This document shows, in pieces, positions 24,496 to 35,723 of a stretch of 64,000 bases of DNA; position 1 is the stretch's first letter; each line of letters begins with the position of its first letter. The DNA is from Typhlomys cinereus. Its lineage: Eukaryota > Chordata > Mammalia > Rodentia > Platacanthomyidae. Below the pieces are notes generated by a model. The model was not told the origin of the DNA. It searched no databases and saw nothing but the letters and a program-made list of their open reading frames with translations. The stretch covers positions 983,019-1,047,018 of the forward strand of contig JALPQD010000408.1 in assembly GCA_023101885.1 (NCBI GenBank), given 5' to 3'. The translations under genes were made by a program, and so were the position numbers.

Positions 24496-24794
24496 GAGCT
24501 AGAGAGATGGCTCAGAGGTTAAGACTCTGCCTCACAAGCAGAAGGTTCTGACTTTGGATCCCAGGTCCCATGTAAAAAAAAAAACGAAAGGCAGAAATGG
24601 GTAGCGGCCTGCACTTCTGGCCCTGGTGGGTGGAGCCTGGGAAATTCAAGAGCAAAGCAAGAAAGAGGTAGAAGTAATACAGGATGATTCCCAAAATCAC
24701 CCTTGGTCCTCCACGGGGACACACAGTGCCCTCTGATACACACATACATACATACATACCCCCCACACACACGTAAAAATAAATACAATTTAAA
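24496..24794 (+). repeat. tRNA-headed SINE, group O
   Basis: Full-length sense copy with an A12-type run inside the body and (ATAC)n near the tail. A short TSD, TCATTCTT, abuts it on both sides. Confidence 0.9.
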
Positions 24795-25097
24795 GTCATT
24801 CTTAAGTATTTACATGAGTTACGACATCATAAACATTAACACAGTAAAAGCAAAACACAAGTATTTGTCTTACATGATAGCCTCTCTCAAAATTCCCTCC
24901 CCTTCTACTTTTGTATCACATGTGCTTTGTTAGCCTGCTCCCTTAAAGCCTCTCAGGAAGCATAACTTGAAAGTGAACTCATATAAAGTGAGATCTAGAA
25001 AGATAGAAAACAAACTATGTAGGATATATGGATCATTTTGGATATTTCCTAATTTTAAATCAAGGAAGCAAACCAATTTGTGTTTAAAAAACAACCC

Positions 25098-25332
25098 TGG
25101 GGCTGGAAAGATGGCTTAGGGGTTAAGACTTTGCCTGGGCAGCAGAAGGTCCTGAGTTGGGATCCCAGATCACACATTAAAAAATGACAGGTAGAAACCA
25201 GCAGAGGCCTGCACTTCTGGTCCTGGTGGGCAGAGCTTAGAAAATCCCAGAGCTAAGCAAAAAGGAGGTAGAAGCAATCCAGGATGACTCTGAAGTCAAC
25301 CTTAGTCCTCCATGAGGACACACAGTACCCTT

Positions 25333-25389
<57 letters not shown>
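25098..25389 (+). repeat. tRNA-headed SINE, group O, with long (CA)n
   Basis: The head GGGGCTGGAAAGATGGCTTA is clear. The (CA)n tract at 25334-25386 is one of the longest here. Confidence 0.91.
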
Positions 25390-25390
<1 letters not shown>

Positions 25391-25821
25391 AAAACAAACA
25401 AGAAATAAGTCTACTACTTATAGAATGGTTGTTATCTGAGTTTCTGCCTGCTGAGGCCTAGCTCTGGGTCCAGAAGAAAAAATGATATCATATGTGGTGA
25501 AATGGGAAAAAGAATTTCTTAGTTTTGGCCAAAATTATAGAGAGAAATTCTCTACAATTTCTCTCTGCCTTGCCTGTAATTAGGTCCCAATTCCTAGTGA
25601 AGACAAAAATGAAAGTCAGAAAGTAAACATGGAAACATGCTGAGGGAGAGTCAAACAAATTTAAGAAATAATCTGAAGGTACAGTCAATAGAAATTGGTA
25701 CATAGCAGAATAGTGGAACATGTAACTGAGTTAGGATTTCTGGCTCAAATAACTGTAACCTAAGAAGTAGAGAACTGTGTGTGTGTATAATACACTTATG
25801 CACATATATACATGAGAGCAA

Positions 25822-26230
25822 AGAGAGCGCCTCATGACCCAGGCTGGCTTTGAACTTGTTGTGTAGCAGAGGATGACACTGAACTTTGTGTGTGTGTATC
25901 TGTCTGTATCAGAGGGCACTGTGCGTGCCTGTGGAAGCCCAAGGATGAGTGTGGATTGCTTCTACCTCCTTTTCGCTTTGCCCTGGGGCTACCCTGACTC
26001 TGTCTTCCAGGGCTACCGCCTTTTCTGTTCAGTGTTTTTATGTGGTACCTGGGCGTCAAACTCAGGTCTTTTTGCTTTTGTGGCAGAAGCTTAACCCCTG
26101 AGCCATCTCTCCAACCCTGACAATGAACTTCTGATCTTTCTGTTTGCATCTCCTAAATGATGGGGATCCAACCCAAGGCCTCATACATGTTATGCAGGCA
26201 CTCCACCAATTCAGCTACAACCCCAGACTA
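25822..26230 (-). repeat. B1-like/ID-like antisense SINE split by a SINE
   Basis: The left half is 25822-25886 (CATGACCCAGGCTGGCTTTG) and the right half 26131-26230 (GGGGATCCAACCCAAGGCC). The right end resembles an antisense ID-type tRNA region. Confidence 0.72.
25887..26117 (-). repeat. tRNA-headed SINE, group O, nested in a B1-like SINE
   Basis: The TSD TGACACTGAACTT / TGACAATGAACTT is at 25874-25886 and 26118-26130. The flanks (CCAGGCTGGCTTTGAACTTG and CTGATCTTTCTG) are two halves of one antisense B1-like element. Confidence 0.91.
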
Positions 26231-26400
26231 ATAATTGCTGTTAACAGTCACCAGTCTATGTACAACTAATCCATTTCTGTACATATGAAATACATTGTTT
26301 TTTGTAACACTGAACAAAGACTTCTGTTAAGTTGATATCAACAGTCAATTAGAAAATAATTATTCTTATCAAAACTAAAGATCTTTAGCTTTAAACTTTT

Positions 26401-26431
26401 TAAAAAAAATTTTATTTAGTGTGCGTGGTGT

Positions 26432-26512
<81 letters not shown>

Positions 26513-26770
26513 ATATATATATATATCAGAGGACACATGTGTTCCTGTGAAGGACCAAGGGTTACTTTGGGAATCATCCTGGATTGCGTCTACCTCCTTA
26601 TTGCTTTGCTCTGGATCCCAGGCTCTGCCCACCAGAGCCAGAAGTGCGAGCCAATACCTTTCCACATGGCACTTCTGCATGGCGTTTCTTTGTGGAGGTC
26701 CTGGGATCCAAACTCAGGACCTTCTGCTTGTGAGACAGAGTCTTAACCCTTGAGCCATCTCTTCAATTCC
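26401..26770 (-). repeat. tRNA-headed SINE, group O, with compound (GT)n(TA)n tail
   Basis: Antisense copy. Its tail contains (GT)n at 26432-26453 joined to (TA)n at 26454-26526, broken once by C. The flanking motif TAAACTTTT at 26392-26400 and near 26780 is a probable TSD. Confidence 0.9.
26432..26526. repeat. (GT)11(TA)36 compound microsatellite
   Basis: Compound array in the tail of the SINE at 26401-26770. The TA part is about 73 bases with a single C interruption at about 26511. Confidence 0.96.
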
Positions 26771-26789
26771 TTTAAGCATTAAACTTTTA

Positions 26790-28660
26790 AGAGTTTGTTC
26801 AAAATTTACTAGAAGTTCATTTTAAAAGCAGTGTATTTTGAAAATATAAAATTCAGGTTAAAATTAACAACATATATATCACTTAAACATTGAAAAAGAT
26901 GTCACTGTTAATATGACCTATGAAAAATGCCAACTTTAGTCTGAGCTATTGGCAGATTTGAGAGAAATCCACAAATCTGAGTTAGTAAGTTCTTCATTTA
27001 CTTATTGCTAGGTACAGTCTTTCTTATGTAATAGCTACTCAATAAATGTTCATTTGACAAATGATTAACATCTTTATTGGGAAATTAGACCATAATACTT
27101 TACTATATCACAAATACTTCAGCAATGTGTGATTTTATACATGTGGACTATTTTCATGTGTAAGCAAAAACCCCTAAGCAATATTGCCTTCTCAGTCTGA
27201 TTATCAACAAGAGAACTGAACAATTACAAACAACACTGAGCCACAAATGTTTCTGCCAGGAACTGCCAATGCAGGAGTTGTTTCATAATGTAAATAAAAT
27301 TGTAGTATTCATCTGTCTTTTTTGCTACAGTTATACTTGATTGCAATTTGTGTTATTCTTTGGATGACAGGCTTTACAAAGGAATGTGTTTAAGACTTAA
27401 ATTTCATTTTTGAAAGGAAGAGAGTGAAACAATGAAAGGAGGTAAACAGTGCTTCCCAAGGGAGAGAAAAGGGCTGACAGTCACAAAGTGAAAGGAAATG
27501 TATCATGGCAGTGAGAAGCAGGAAAAGCAAAAGAGCACTGTGTGATCAAGTGCACAAACATAGCATCCAAAGTCAGGTTATAGGAAAGGAAATCATGGAA
27601 GAAGGTATAATACTAGATGGAAGGCTAAGAGAAAATTCACCAGAGATAACAGAATACCCAGGGCGAGGCAGGTGTTCTATGTGGAAAGATTCCACAGACA
27701 GTACACTGACAGGAAGTTCCAGCATTTGCAAAGCAGGACAAAAAGTAAAGCACATGTTCATCTACGAGAATGTATTAATAGATCTGAGTGGTAATGAAGA
27801 AATTTTCAGGAATGTGACTGAGTAATTGAACTATTTCTTAATCTGGCAGGGCTAACTGAGAGACCACAAATAGTAAATGCTAAATAGCCTTGACAAATGT
27901 CTTACAAACATTACTATAAGCATCATAAAAGTAGGGATCTTGCTCATCTGTTTAGGCCCAGAATAGGTACCTATTATCACTGAACTGAGTAAATTAGAAA
28001 ATGAGAAGGAGTGATTGAGATTGTATTAATCAAAGAGAGGGGAATTTGGTAGTCAAATCATGTGACAGTAATATTTGCTAATATTTAGATTTAGTATATA
28101 AGAGAAGAGTGGTATTTAGTTAACCTTTCACTTGGCAGAAGATACCTTACAAAGGAAAAAATCCTTTGTATCACATGCAGTGCCATAAGTAAATTAAAAT
28201 GGCAAATTTTAAAATGTAGCTTTTAGGCACATCAAATCACATTTCAGGTACTGAAGGACTACGAGTGCTAGGAGCTACCACTGGAGAAGGATACAGAGCA
28301 CCTTTTTTTTTTTTTCAGGGGAGCTGGAGTGCAGTCCCTCACTACCACAAATTATACAGTCAAATTTCCCACATTTGAGGAAATCGCAGGGGTCAGCACA
28401 TCCAGAATGCAACAAATAAGCCTCGTCATTGGAAAACTACCTTTGTGATCACAGTGTCTCCCCTGACAGGGAAGTATAGAACGCACTTCTATCATCTCAG
28501 AAGCAAGAGAATTACACAGTCAAATGTCTTCCCAGGCTTATCAGGTTAATGGTGAATTGGGAAAGGCCTGGGATTCACCCAGGGAACTCTGAGTCTTTGC
28601 TTGACTGGCTCACTGTTACTCTTAGGAATGTAGGCATGGTGTTATCAGACCTTCTAACTA
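26790..28660. other. Intron sequence, mostly unique
   Basis: About 1.9 kb. The 106-codon open frame at 27505-27825 has no recognisable domain and no splice context. A weak L2/MIR-like string (CAATAAATGTTCATTTGAC) lies near 27042. Confidence 0.5.
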
Positions 28661-28668
28661 CATGAAAA

Positions 28669-28772
28669 TATAAGACTTGGGGGGGAGGTGGAGGGAGGGA
28701 GGGGACCGGTGTACCTGTTAAGTTTGTATGAGTGGAAATAATAAAAAAAAAAAAGGAAAAAAAGAGAAAATA
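28669..28772 (+). mobile_element. Very short L1-like 3' end with TSD
   Basis: GTGTACCTGTTAAGTTTGTA and a short G-rich run precede an A-rich tail. The direct repeat AAAATATAAGAC lies on both sides, so this is a complete but extremely 5'-truncated insertion. Confidence 0.68.
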
Positions 28773-28856
28773 TAAGACATGACATACTAATGTTGCAACT
28801 AGTTCAACTTAAGAAAACCGGCAACCCTAAAACCAAACAAAAAAATCCTTCAAACA

Positions 28857-28927
28857 GTGCTTACTTTACACAGATTAGCATGACTCCTGTGCAAAGATGA
28901 CACCCAAATTCGTGAAGCTTCTGTATT
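28857..28927 (+). pseudogene. U6 snRNA retropseudogene with internal deletion
   Basis: The segment keeps the 5' GTGCT and the highly characteristic 3' half of U6 (AGATTAGCATG, then GATGACAC and AAATTCGTGAAGC). About 30 bases between the 5' stem and the central region are missing and there are several substitutions. There is no upstream snRNA promoter. A direct repeat, AAATCCTTCAAACA, lies on both sides (about 28843-28856 and 28929-28942), showing insertion by retroposition. Confidence 0.88.
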
Positions 28928-28942
28928 AAAATCCTTCAAACA

Positions 28943-29216
28943 GATCTGGAGAGATGGCTCAGGGGTTAAGACTATCTCGCAAGCAGAAGGTCCCGAATTC
29001 GGATCCCAGGTCCTATGTAAAAATGCCACATAGAAATGAAATGGCGGTGGCCTGCACTTTTGGCCTTGGGCAGTGAAGCAAGGAGGAGGTAGAGCAAACC
29101 AAGATAATTCTTGAGCCTCCACAGAGACACAGTGCCTGCCTCTCTCTCTCTTTCTCTGTCTCTCTCTCTCTCTCTCACTCTCACACACACACACACAGAG
29201 AAAAGAAAAGAAAAAA
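28943..29216 (+). repeat. tRNA-headed SINE, group O, directly behind the U6 copy
   Basis: The head (CTGGAGAGATGGCTCAGG) begins immediately after the second copy of the direct repeat that flanks U6. The element ends in a CT/CA tract and AAAAGAAAAG tail, followed by a third copy of AAATCCTTCAAACA at about 29217-29231. Confidence 0.9.
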
Positions 29217-29427
29217 AAATCCTTCAAACAAACATGTACTATCTATACTAGACCATTAATCAGTAGCCCTCTGATCTAGTATCTATCTCCTAAGGGGTTT
29301 CTCTAGTTTTGCTTTTCTTGCAAATCACCAGCAAAGATTTAGCACAGAGTCATGTCACCAGTAGGAAAATGCTACCCACATTAAAGCTGCAGCTTTTTTT
29401 TTTTTTACATGCTATTTTCTTTCTAGG

Positions 29428-29481
29428 AAGTTTTTTTTAAATTTTAAAAAATATTTTATTATTTATTCAATTGTGTGTGTA

Positions 29482-29521
<40 letters not shown>

Positions 29522-29753
29522 CGTATGTGTGTGTGTATGTATGTAGAACCACGGACGAATTCGGGGACCACCATGGACTGCTTCTACCTCCTCGTTTACT
29601 CTGCCCCGGGATTCACAAGCTCCACCCTACCAGGACCAGAAACACAGGCCGACCTGCTTCCGCCTGGCGTCTATACGTGGAGTCTAGGATCGGAACTCAG
29701 GACCCTCTGCCTACAAGGCAGAGGCTTAACCCCTGAGCCACCTCTCCAGCCCC
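29428..29753 (-). repeat. tRNA-headed SINE, group Y2 (young)
   Basis: Young CpG-rich copy with an interrupted GT/ATGC tract at 29473-29545. I could not settle a TSD. Confidence 0.91.
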
Positions 29754-30110
29754 TGCTTTTTTTGAAGGAATGCAATTCCTTTCACCATATTCCCACAGTC
29801 CCATTCAATGGGCTCATTAGATTGCTCCAACTGGAGAGCATCCCAGCTGTTGCTCAGGCTAAGAAAAAAAAAAAAAAAACCCTCATCTAATACAGAAATG
29901 TGATAGTTTTGGCCCACAAACACAGCAACTCCATATGATTAAATTGCTAACTCTTTCCCACTGAAGGCCTTAATACTGAATTGAGTTCATCTTAGGTGAA
30001 TAAAATAAGTCAAGGCACTAAGTTCCAGTGTAATCATCATTACCCGTGATCACAGGGCTTATCAGAGACAGACACTGGCAACCTAAAACCAAACAAACAA
30101 AAACATTCTT

Positions 30111-30166
30111 TTTTAAAAAAAATTTTATTATTATTATTATTCAACTGTGTGCATATGCGTGTGTAT

Positions 30167-30225
<59 letters not shown>

Positions 30226-30426
30226 GAACCACAGACGAATTCGCCAACCACCATGGACGCCTCCACCTCCTTCTGCCCCGGGATTCACAGGCTCCGCCCT
30301 ACCAGGACCAGAAGCCCAGGCCGCCCCCGCTTCTGCCTGGCGTCTATATGTGGGATTTGGGATCCGAACTCAGGACCTTCCACCTGCAAGGCGGAGGCTT
30401 AACCCCTGAGCCACCTCTCCAGCCCC
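30111..30426 (-). repeat. tRNA-headed SINE, group Y1 (young)
   Basis: A perfect 14-base TSD, ACAAAAACATTCTT, is at 30097-30110 and 30427-30440. The (GT)n tract is at 30174-30218. Confidence 0.94.
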
Positions 30427-30469
30427 ACAAAAACATTCTTTAGGTATGTAGGTATGTATGGTTCTAAGT

Positions 30470-30585
30470 AGATCGCTGGGGCACGTTTGAAGGCTCAGCT
30501 ACTGGCATGGAGGTAAGGCAGGAGAACTGCTTGAGTCCAGGAGTTTTAGGACAATCTGGGTAACAGGTTTCATCTCAAAATCCAT
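30470..30585 (+). repeat. B1-like SINE with (CCAT)n tail
   Basis: GGCAGGAGAACTGCTTGAGT and GACAATCTGGGTAACAGG are B1/Alu-type. The array at 30586-30649 grows from its tail. Confidence 0.7.
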
Positions 30586-30649
30586 CATCCATCCATCCAT
30601 CCATCCATCCATCCATCCATCCATCCATCCATCCATCCATCCATCCATC
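30586..30649. repeat. (CCAT)16 microsatellite
   Basis: Perfect tetranucleotide array behind a B1-like element. Confidence 0.97.
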
Positions 30650-31205
30650 TTCCTTATGCAGTGCTATTCACCTACATCATAATTCACCATAAATATTAAA
30701 AAAACCCATACATCTTTCATCTGGTAAAATATGCTATTTTCATTTTGAGTATTACTGAGCTTTTTAAGAAAGTATATAATATCCCAAATATGTCTATTAT
30801 ACTAGCTAACAAAGTGTCAGGAGAGCCTATATTCAGTAAAGAAATGATTCACAATGAACTTTGTTTACTCTTAGATTTTTGGTGGAAGCAAAGTTTTTTG
30901 TTTTTTTTTTTAAACTCCCACAAGGTTTTAGTATGCGTACAGTGAGGGCAAAAAGTGGCATCTAATGTTATGGAGACTTCTTGTTAAGTGTTGTCTCTTT
31001 GTAATACTGCGTAGCTTCCGCTCTTCCCCGAAACTGTAACATGGTCAATTTCTTATTTAATTTCATTTCTTCAGAAGAGTATACTTACCCATAGGGTCAA
31101 GAATAGCTACTTACTTACCTGTTGGTCCGAGAGAACAGAATCTCCACTAAACAAATATAAATATTCTGAACAATTTTGGCAATCTTATGTAACTTCCTTT
31201 TTAAA

Positions 31206-31460
31206 ATTGATCTTGTGGGGGGGGATCGGGTAGGGGGACAAGGCACTGTGTCTGTGGAAGACCAAGGGTGACTTTGGGAATCATCCGGATTGTTCTACCT
31301 CCTTTTTGCTTCGCTTTGGGGTTTCCCAGACTTTGCCTTCCACAGCCAGAAATGTTGGTCACCACCATTTCCACCTGGTGGTTCTACATGGGATCTGGGA
31401 TTTGAACTCAGGTCCTTCTGTTTGTGAGACAGAGTCTTAACCCTTGACCCATCTCCAATA
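31206..31460 (-). repeat. tRNA-headed SINE, group O
   Basis: Antisense diverged copy with a G-rich tail junction. The flanking TAACTTCCTTTTT / TAACTTCTTTTTT is a probable TSD. Confidence 0.86.
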
Positions 31461-31835
31461 TAACTTCTTTTTTTAAAAATTTCTTTTCCTATCTATTCTT
31501 TATAGCTATGCCCAAAGCTCAGCCAACTATTGTTTAGTTGACACTCTCTGTTCACCTCAGCCTTTACTGCCCCACGTTTCTACTTTCTGTCTATAATACA
31601 CAATGACGTAAATGTGCAACTAACAGGAAAAAAACATAAGCAGTGAAGGATCTCCATTAAATGTTCTCAGTTACCCACAAACAACTCATTTTCATGAGAT
31701 GGGGTAAAAGGAATCAGGTCTCAGATGAGCTGAAAGCTACCTAGATTTGTAATTATCTAAATAAAATCTTCTTGCAGCATAAAGCCAAGATATTTCCAGA
31801 TTCAAAAGGACTATTGTTCAGTATGCTGCTTACCT

Positions 31836-32275
31836 CTTATTTCCTTCCCAGTTTGGACCTCTGTTGTTAATCCTTGCAACTAGGGTGATGGATATGCCTC
31901 TTATGGTAATGCTATCCACAGAACAGATCTCAAAGCTCTCTCTCTTCTCTCCTTTCTCCTCTGTCTCTCTCTTCTCTCTCCCCACCCTCTCTTTCTCGCC
32001 TTGTGTTGGTGAGTTCATTTTTCCCTGTTGTAGATGTCAGAGCTCAGTCTCCAACATGACTGAAGTTCAGGGACTGTCTGGGAATCCTTTGGCCTTTAGC
32101 ATCAGGCTGGGACTGTTGAAGATATTCACATCCTGAACTAAGCAGCTACAGGCAGCTATTGTTGGACTATTTAGTTTTTAATCTTGTGAATTATCTAATA
32201 AATTCTCCTTTTATATCCATTCTATCAGTTTGTTCCTCCAGAGAACCTTAATATAAGCATTTATTACTTACTCTT
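31836..32275 (+). mobile_element. Possible URR1/hAT-like element with CT-rich insert
   Basis: The end CTATCAGTTTGTTCCTCCAG followed by AGAACCTTAATATAA resembles the right end of rodent hAT elements. The middle (31930-32000) is CT-rich. Low certainty on class. Confidence 0.45.
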
Positions 32276-32382
32276 CAATACATGAGCAAGTAGCTACTCT
32301 TTCTCTGCTGCAAATGAAATTACCTCTAAGTCCAATGGATGATGCATGACAAAACAACAGAATTTCATTAAGAATTTCCCAA

Positions 32383-32465
32383 TTCAGTCAGGCATTACAG
32401 CGCACGCTATAATCCCATCACTTAGAGGCTAAGGCAGAAGAATTACCGCGAGTTTATTTTGTTTC
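32383..32465 (+). repeat. B1-like SINE, truncated
   Basis: AGTCAGGCATTACAGCGCAC and AATCCCATCACTTAGAGGC give a 5' B1-like half only. Confidence 0.68.
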
Positions 32466-33115
32466 CAGTCTCTAAACTTTTCGGCTGTACAAGGAGTGCT
32501 GTACAAGGAGGCGTCTAGGTTGAGTACTGACTACTTTTCCAGTCTATAACAACAGGTATTTACAAAACAGCTTCGGTGTACTGTCTTCCTAGCTAAATAT
32601 TCAGTCTGTGCTTGCCCTAGGACCTACATGTTTCTCTTTCAGAGATCCTTGTTTCAGTTTATAGTAACAGGAACGTGTTCTGTTCTGACAAGCGGGCCTT
32701 AAATCCTACCAGAAAGCTGTTGGTTGTCTCCTTGATATTCATGTCACTATTACACTATTAAACTGTTGCCATGGTGATTGTTATTGCAACTTGCCAATTT
32801 TACAGATTTATGAGACCTGTGATTATGTTTCTCCTCTGGTTGTTTCTGGTACTATGTAAGCTATCCAGCAAGGAGAAAGCTTCCTGATCAGTTCCAGCTG
32901 GTGATTTTTGTCCATGCCCAGTGATTATGTTTGTTGCATCTCCAGTAATAAAATCTTACTGTCAGTTTTCTGGAGAGCAACCAAGATCAATGGCAAAAGC
33001 CTACATTGTTTGGAGGGCCTCTGAGACCTCTCTGACCAACAGCTTATCAAGGAGTATCACATACTTGTCACTTCTATCATTGTTTAATTTTATCTGGGTT
33101 CAAGGTGGAGCAGCC
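32466..33115 (-). mobile_element. L1/HAL1-like 3' region, antisense
   Basis: The reverse of the family at 59885-61570: AAAGCTGTTGGTTGTCTCC, TTGCCATGGTGATTGTTATT and TTTCTGGAGAGCAACCAAG match it in inverse order. Confidence 0.65.
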
Positions 33116-33169
33116 CAGAGCATTTTTTGTTTTGTCCTATCTTCTCCTGTCTACTTTATTCTTTTCTTT

Positions 33170-33359
33170 TTTAAAATATTTATTTCAGTATGTGTGTGTG
33201 TCCTTGTGGAGGACCAAGGATCAATTGCTTCTACAACCTTATTGCTTTGTTCTGATACTTCACAGGCTCTGCCCACAAGAGCCTGAAGTGCAGGCCACTG
33301 AACTCAGGACTTTCTGCTTTCAAGATAGAGTCTTAACTCCCGAGCCATCTCTCCAGCCC
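33170..33359 (-). repeat. tRNA-headed SINE, group O, internally deleted
   Basis: Antisense copy of about 190 bases. Segments near the body start and between GCAGGCCACTG and AACTCAGGAC are missing. Confidence 0.87.
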
Positions 33360-33392
33360 CCATTATCTGTTTTTCTGTACAGGAACTGTCCA

Positions 33393-33414
33393 CTGGTGTA
33401 TGTTTACTTATTTA

Positions 33415-33466
<52 letters not shown>

Positions 33467-33695
33467 CAGAGGGCACTATGTGTGCCTGTGGAGGCCCAGG
33501 GGTGACTTCAAAAATCGCCCTGGATTGTTCTATCTTCTCTTTGCTTTGCTGTGGAGTTTCCCAGGCTTCACTTTCCAGGATCAGAAGTACAGGTTGCTGT
33601 CATTCCTCCTGACATTTTTACGCTGGGATCTGAGATCAGAACTCAGGACTTTCCTTTGGAGGCAGAGGTTTAACCCCTGAGCCATCTCTCTGGCC
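33393..33695 (-). repeat. tRNA-headed SINE, group O
   Basis: Full-length antisense copy with (GT)n at 33420-33464. The TSD CAGGAACTGTCCA / CAGGGACTGTCCA is at about 33380-33392 and 33696-33708. Confidence 0.91.
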
Positions 33696-34004
33696 CAGGG
33701 ACTGTCCATTCTTATTCCCTTCTTAAAAACTAAAAAATTTTTGACATTAATATCATAGAAGGTTGCTATCTGGTTTCATCCCACCTTCTTAGGATTTTTT
33801 TTTTTTTTTATTAGTCCCTCAGCCCCTCCTACATCCCATCCCCTCAAGAGAAAAACTTTTTGAAGTGGTCAGCAGTAACTTCAGAGACTTATAACTGGTC
33901 AAAGTATTGAGAATAAGTGATCTTTAAGTCTTCAGTTATAAATGGGACTTCTATATTACACCTCCGTCCCCACCAAGCTCAGGGAATATTGTGGGGTGGA
34001 AAGA

Positions 34005-34680
34005 ATGAATTTAAAAACCAGAAGGTGGTGGTGGTGGTGGTGGTGTGGAATGGTGCTTTCTGACCATGATGTGGCTGCTTCACTTTGGAACTCACACATA
34101 CGTGATTACCTGCCTAAGATCAGGTCTGTCAACACTGTATCATGGAGAGGAAGAGGCTCACCATTCCCTAAGGATTTTAATGTAGTTAGTGGCTAAGGAG
34201 GAGGAAGAGACATGTTCTTCTGTGGTGTAACCATTGTTAATAAATCTTTGTTCATGTTCCTGTAACCAATATTAATGAAATGCATTGTGCCAAAACATAC
34301 CCACATACAGATACCTTAAAAAAAAAAAAAGACATGAAAACAGAAAGGGGGCTACTGCTATTAAGAGGAGAACGAGAGGGCATAATGTTAAAGAGCGGGT
34401 GATTATGATCAGATTATATTATATTACATGTATCACAATGTCACAACAAAGATTCCATGTCTGGAGTTCGTGAGCATTTTTGTGGATTTTCTCTGACCCT
34501 TCATAGATTCCATGTCTGTAGTTCTTTTCTGGCTCCCTTGCCCACATGGACTCAATGTCCACGAGTTCTGTTCTTTCTAATAAATCTGCCTTAATTCTCT
34601 AAGAAAAAAGTCACAATGAAACCCATTATTATGCATAACTAACATATGTCAAAAACATTAAAAAGTAAAATGTTTAATTT
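34005..34680 (+). mobile_element. L1 3' UTR fragment, interrupted by an LTR-like piece
   Basis: GATTACCTGCCTAAGATCAG and CAACACTGTATCATGG recall the 3' UTR of rodent L1. GTCACAATGAAACCCATTAT at 34608 continues it after the insert at 34440-34607. TCACAATG occurs at both edges of the insert. The (GGT)n run at 34024-34045 lies at its start. Confidence 0.6.
34440..34607 (+). mobile_element. LTR fragment of the same family
   Basis: ATTCCATGTCTGGAGTTCGT and GATTCCATGTCTGTAGTTCT repeat the LTR motif. It ends in TTCTTTCTAATAAATCTGCC. It interrupts an L1 fragment. Confidence 0.58.
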
Positions 34681-34829
34681 GGTATCGTTTCCAGAAGTAA
34701 AAATAAAAGCGTTTCTAGTAAAAGAGTCAGCATTAATTACTAACAATATTAAAGAGAGCAAAAAAAAAAAAAGAATCCTTTGGTATTCAACACATATGCT
34801 GATAATTCACATTAAAAAATGATCAGAAA

Positions 34830-35092
34830 AGTTGAGTATCATGGTGTACACTTGTAATCTCAGCACTAGAAGGCACAGACAGGAAGATGCCTAGTGCTTG
34901 AAGGGGAGCCAGAATAGCTGAGCTCCAAGTTCAACCAGAAATCCTATCTTAAAAAACAAGGTAGAGAGGTGATTGAGGAAGACACTAAGTGTTAATCTCT
35001 GTCCTCCGTATGTGTAGAAATTGACAAATGCACTCCCCCTTACAGGCAGGCATGAACACATAAGAATGAATAAATGAATGGCTAGACAACAA
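34830..35092 (+). repeat. B4-like SINE
   Basis: GTACACTTGTAATCTCAGC, AGCCAGAATAGCTGAGCTCC and GAGAGGTGATTGAGGAAGAC follow the B4 order. The tail is AATGAATAAATGAATGG. Confidence 0.82.
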
Positions 35093-35382
35093 TTTTTTCC
35101 CTTTTCTTTAAACTTTTTTCTATTTGTGTGTGTGTGTGTGTATGTATGTCTGAGGGCACTGTGTGTCCCTGTAGGAGAACCAAGGGTGATTTTGGGAATC
35201 ATCCTGGATTGCTGCTACTTCCTCCTTTTTTTGGTTTTGCTCTGGATTTCCCAAACTCTGCCCACCTGGGTCAAAGGTACAGACTGCCGCCATTTTCCGC
35301 CTGGCATGGGACCTGGGAACCGAAATCAGGACCTTCTGTTTGTGAAGCAGAGTCTTAACTCCTGAGCCATCTCTCCAGCCCC
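35093..35382 (-). repeat. tRNA-headed SINE, group O
   Basis: Antisense copy with a short GT tract (35125-35142). It sits in the tail of the B4-like element that ends at about 35092. Confidence 0.88.
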
Positions 35383-35470
35383 AATATACAATAGTCTTAA
35401 ATAATGCCTAGAATAAAACAATGCACCATACCAATACATGGCAGCACTTGAAACCACACTCTGGTTTATT

Positions 35471-35723
35471 AATTAATTGCGAGTGCGTGTGCGTGTGAGT
35501 GTGTGTGTGTACCAGAGGGCCAAGGGTGATAGGAGGATCACCCTTGATAGCTCTACCTCTTTTTTGTTTTGTTTTGGGGTTTCCCAGGCTCTACTTTCTT
35601 GGGCCAGGAAGTGCAGACTACTACCATTCCCACCTCTCGTTATTACGTGGGATCTGGGAATGAAACTTCTTTCCTTCTGCTTGAAAGGAGGCAGCTTTAA
35701 TCCCTGAGTCATCTCTTCAGCTT
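35471..35723 (-). repeat. tRNA-headed SINE, group O, diverged
   Basis: Antisense copy in which the CACTGTG..CCTGTGGAGGACC region is collapsed. ACACTCTGGTTTA / ACACTGGTTTTA flanks it as an imperfect TSD. Confidence 0.85.

Noticed and set aside
27505..27825. 106-codon open frame in repeat-poor intron
   Set aside because: No known motif and no splice borders supporting an exon; the length is within chance for this amount of sequence.
28672..28705. G-rich run as a G-quadruplex regulatory site
   Set aside because: G-rich segments are a usual part of L1-type 3' ends, and the flanks show it is a short retroposon.
30586..30649. CRISPR-like or other spaced repeat array
   Set aside because: It is an uninterrupted tetranucleotide microsatellite with no spacers; the sequence is mammalian.
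33942..34196. Frame with a run of six tryptophans
   Set aside because: The run is a (GGT)n microsatellite next to an L1 3' UTR fragment.
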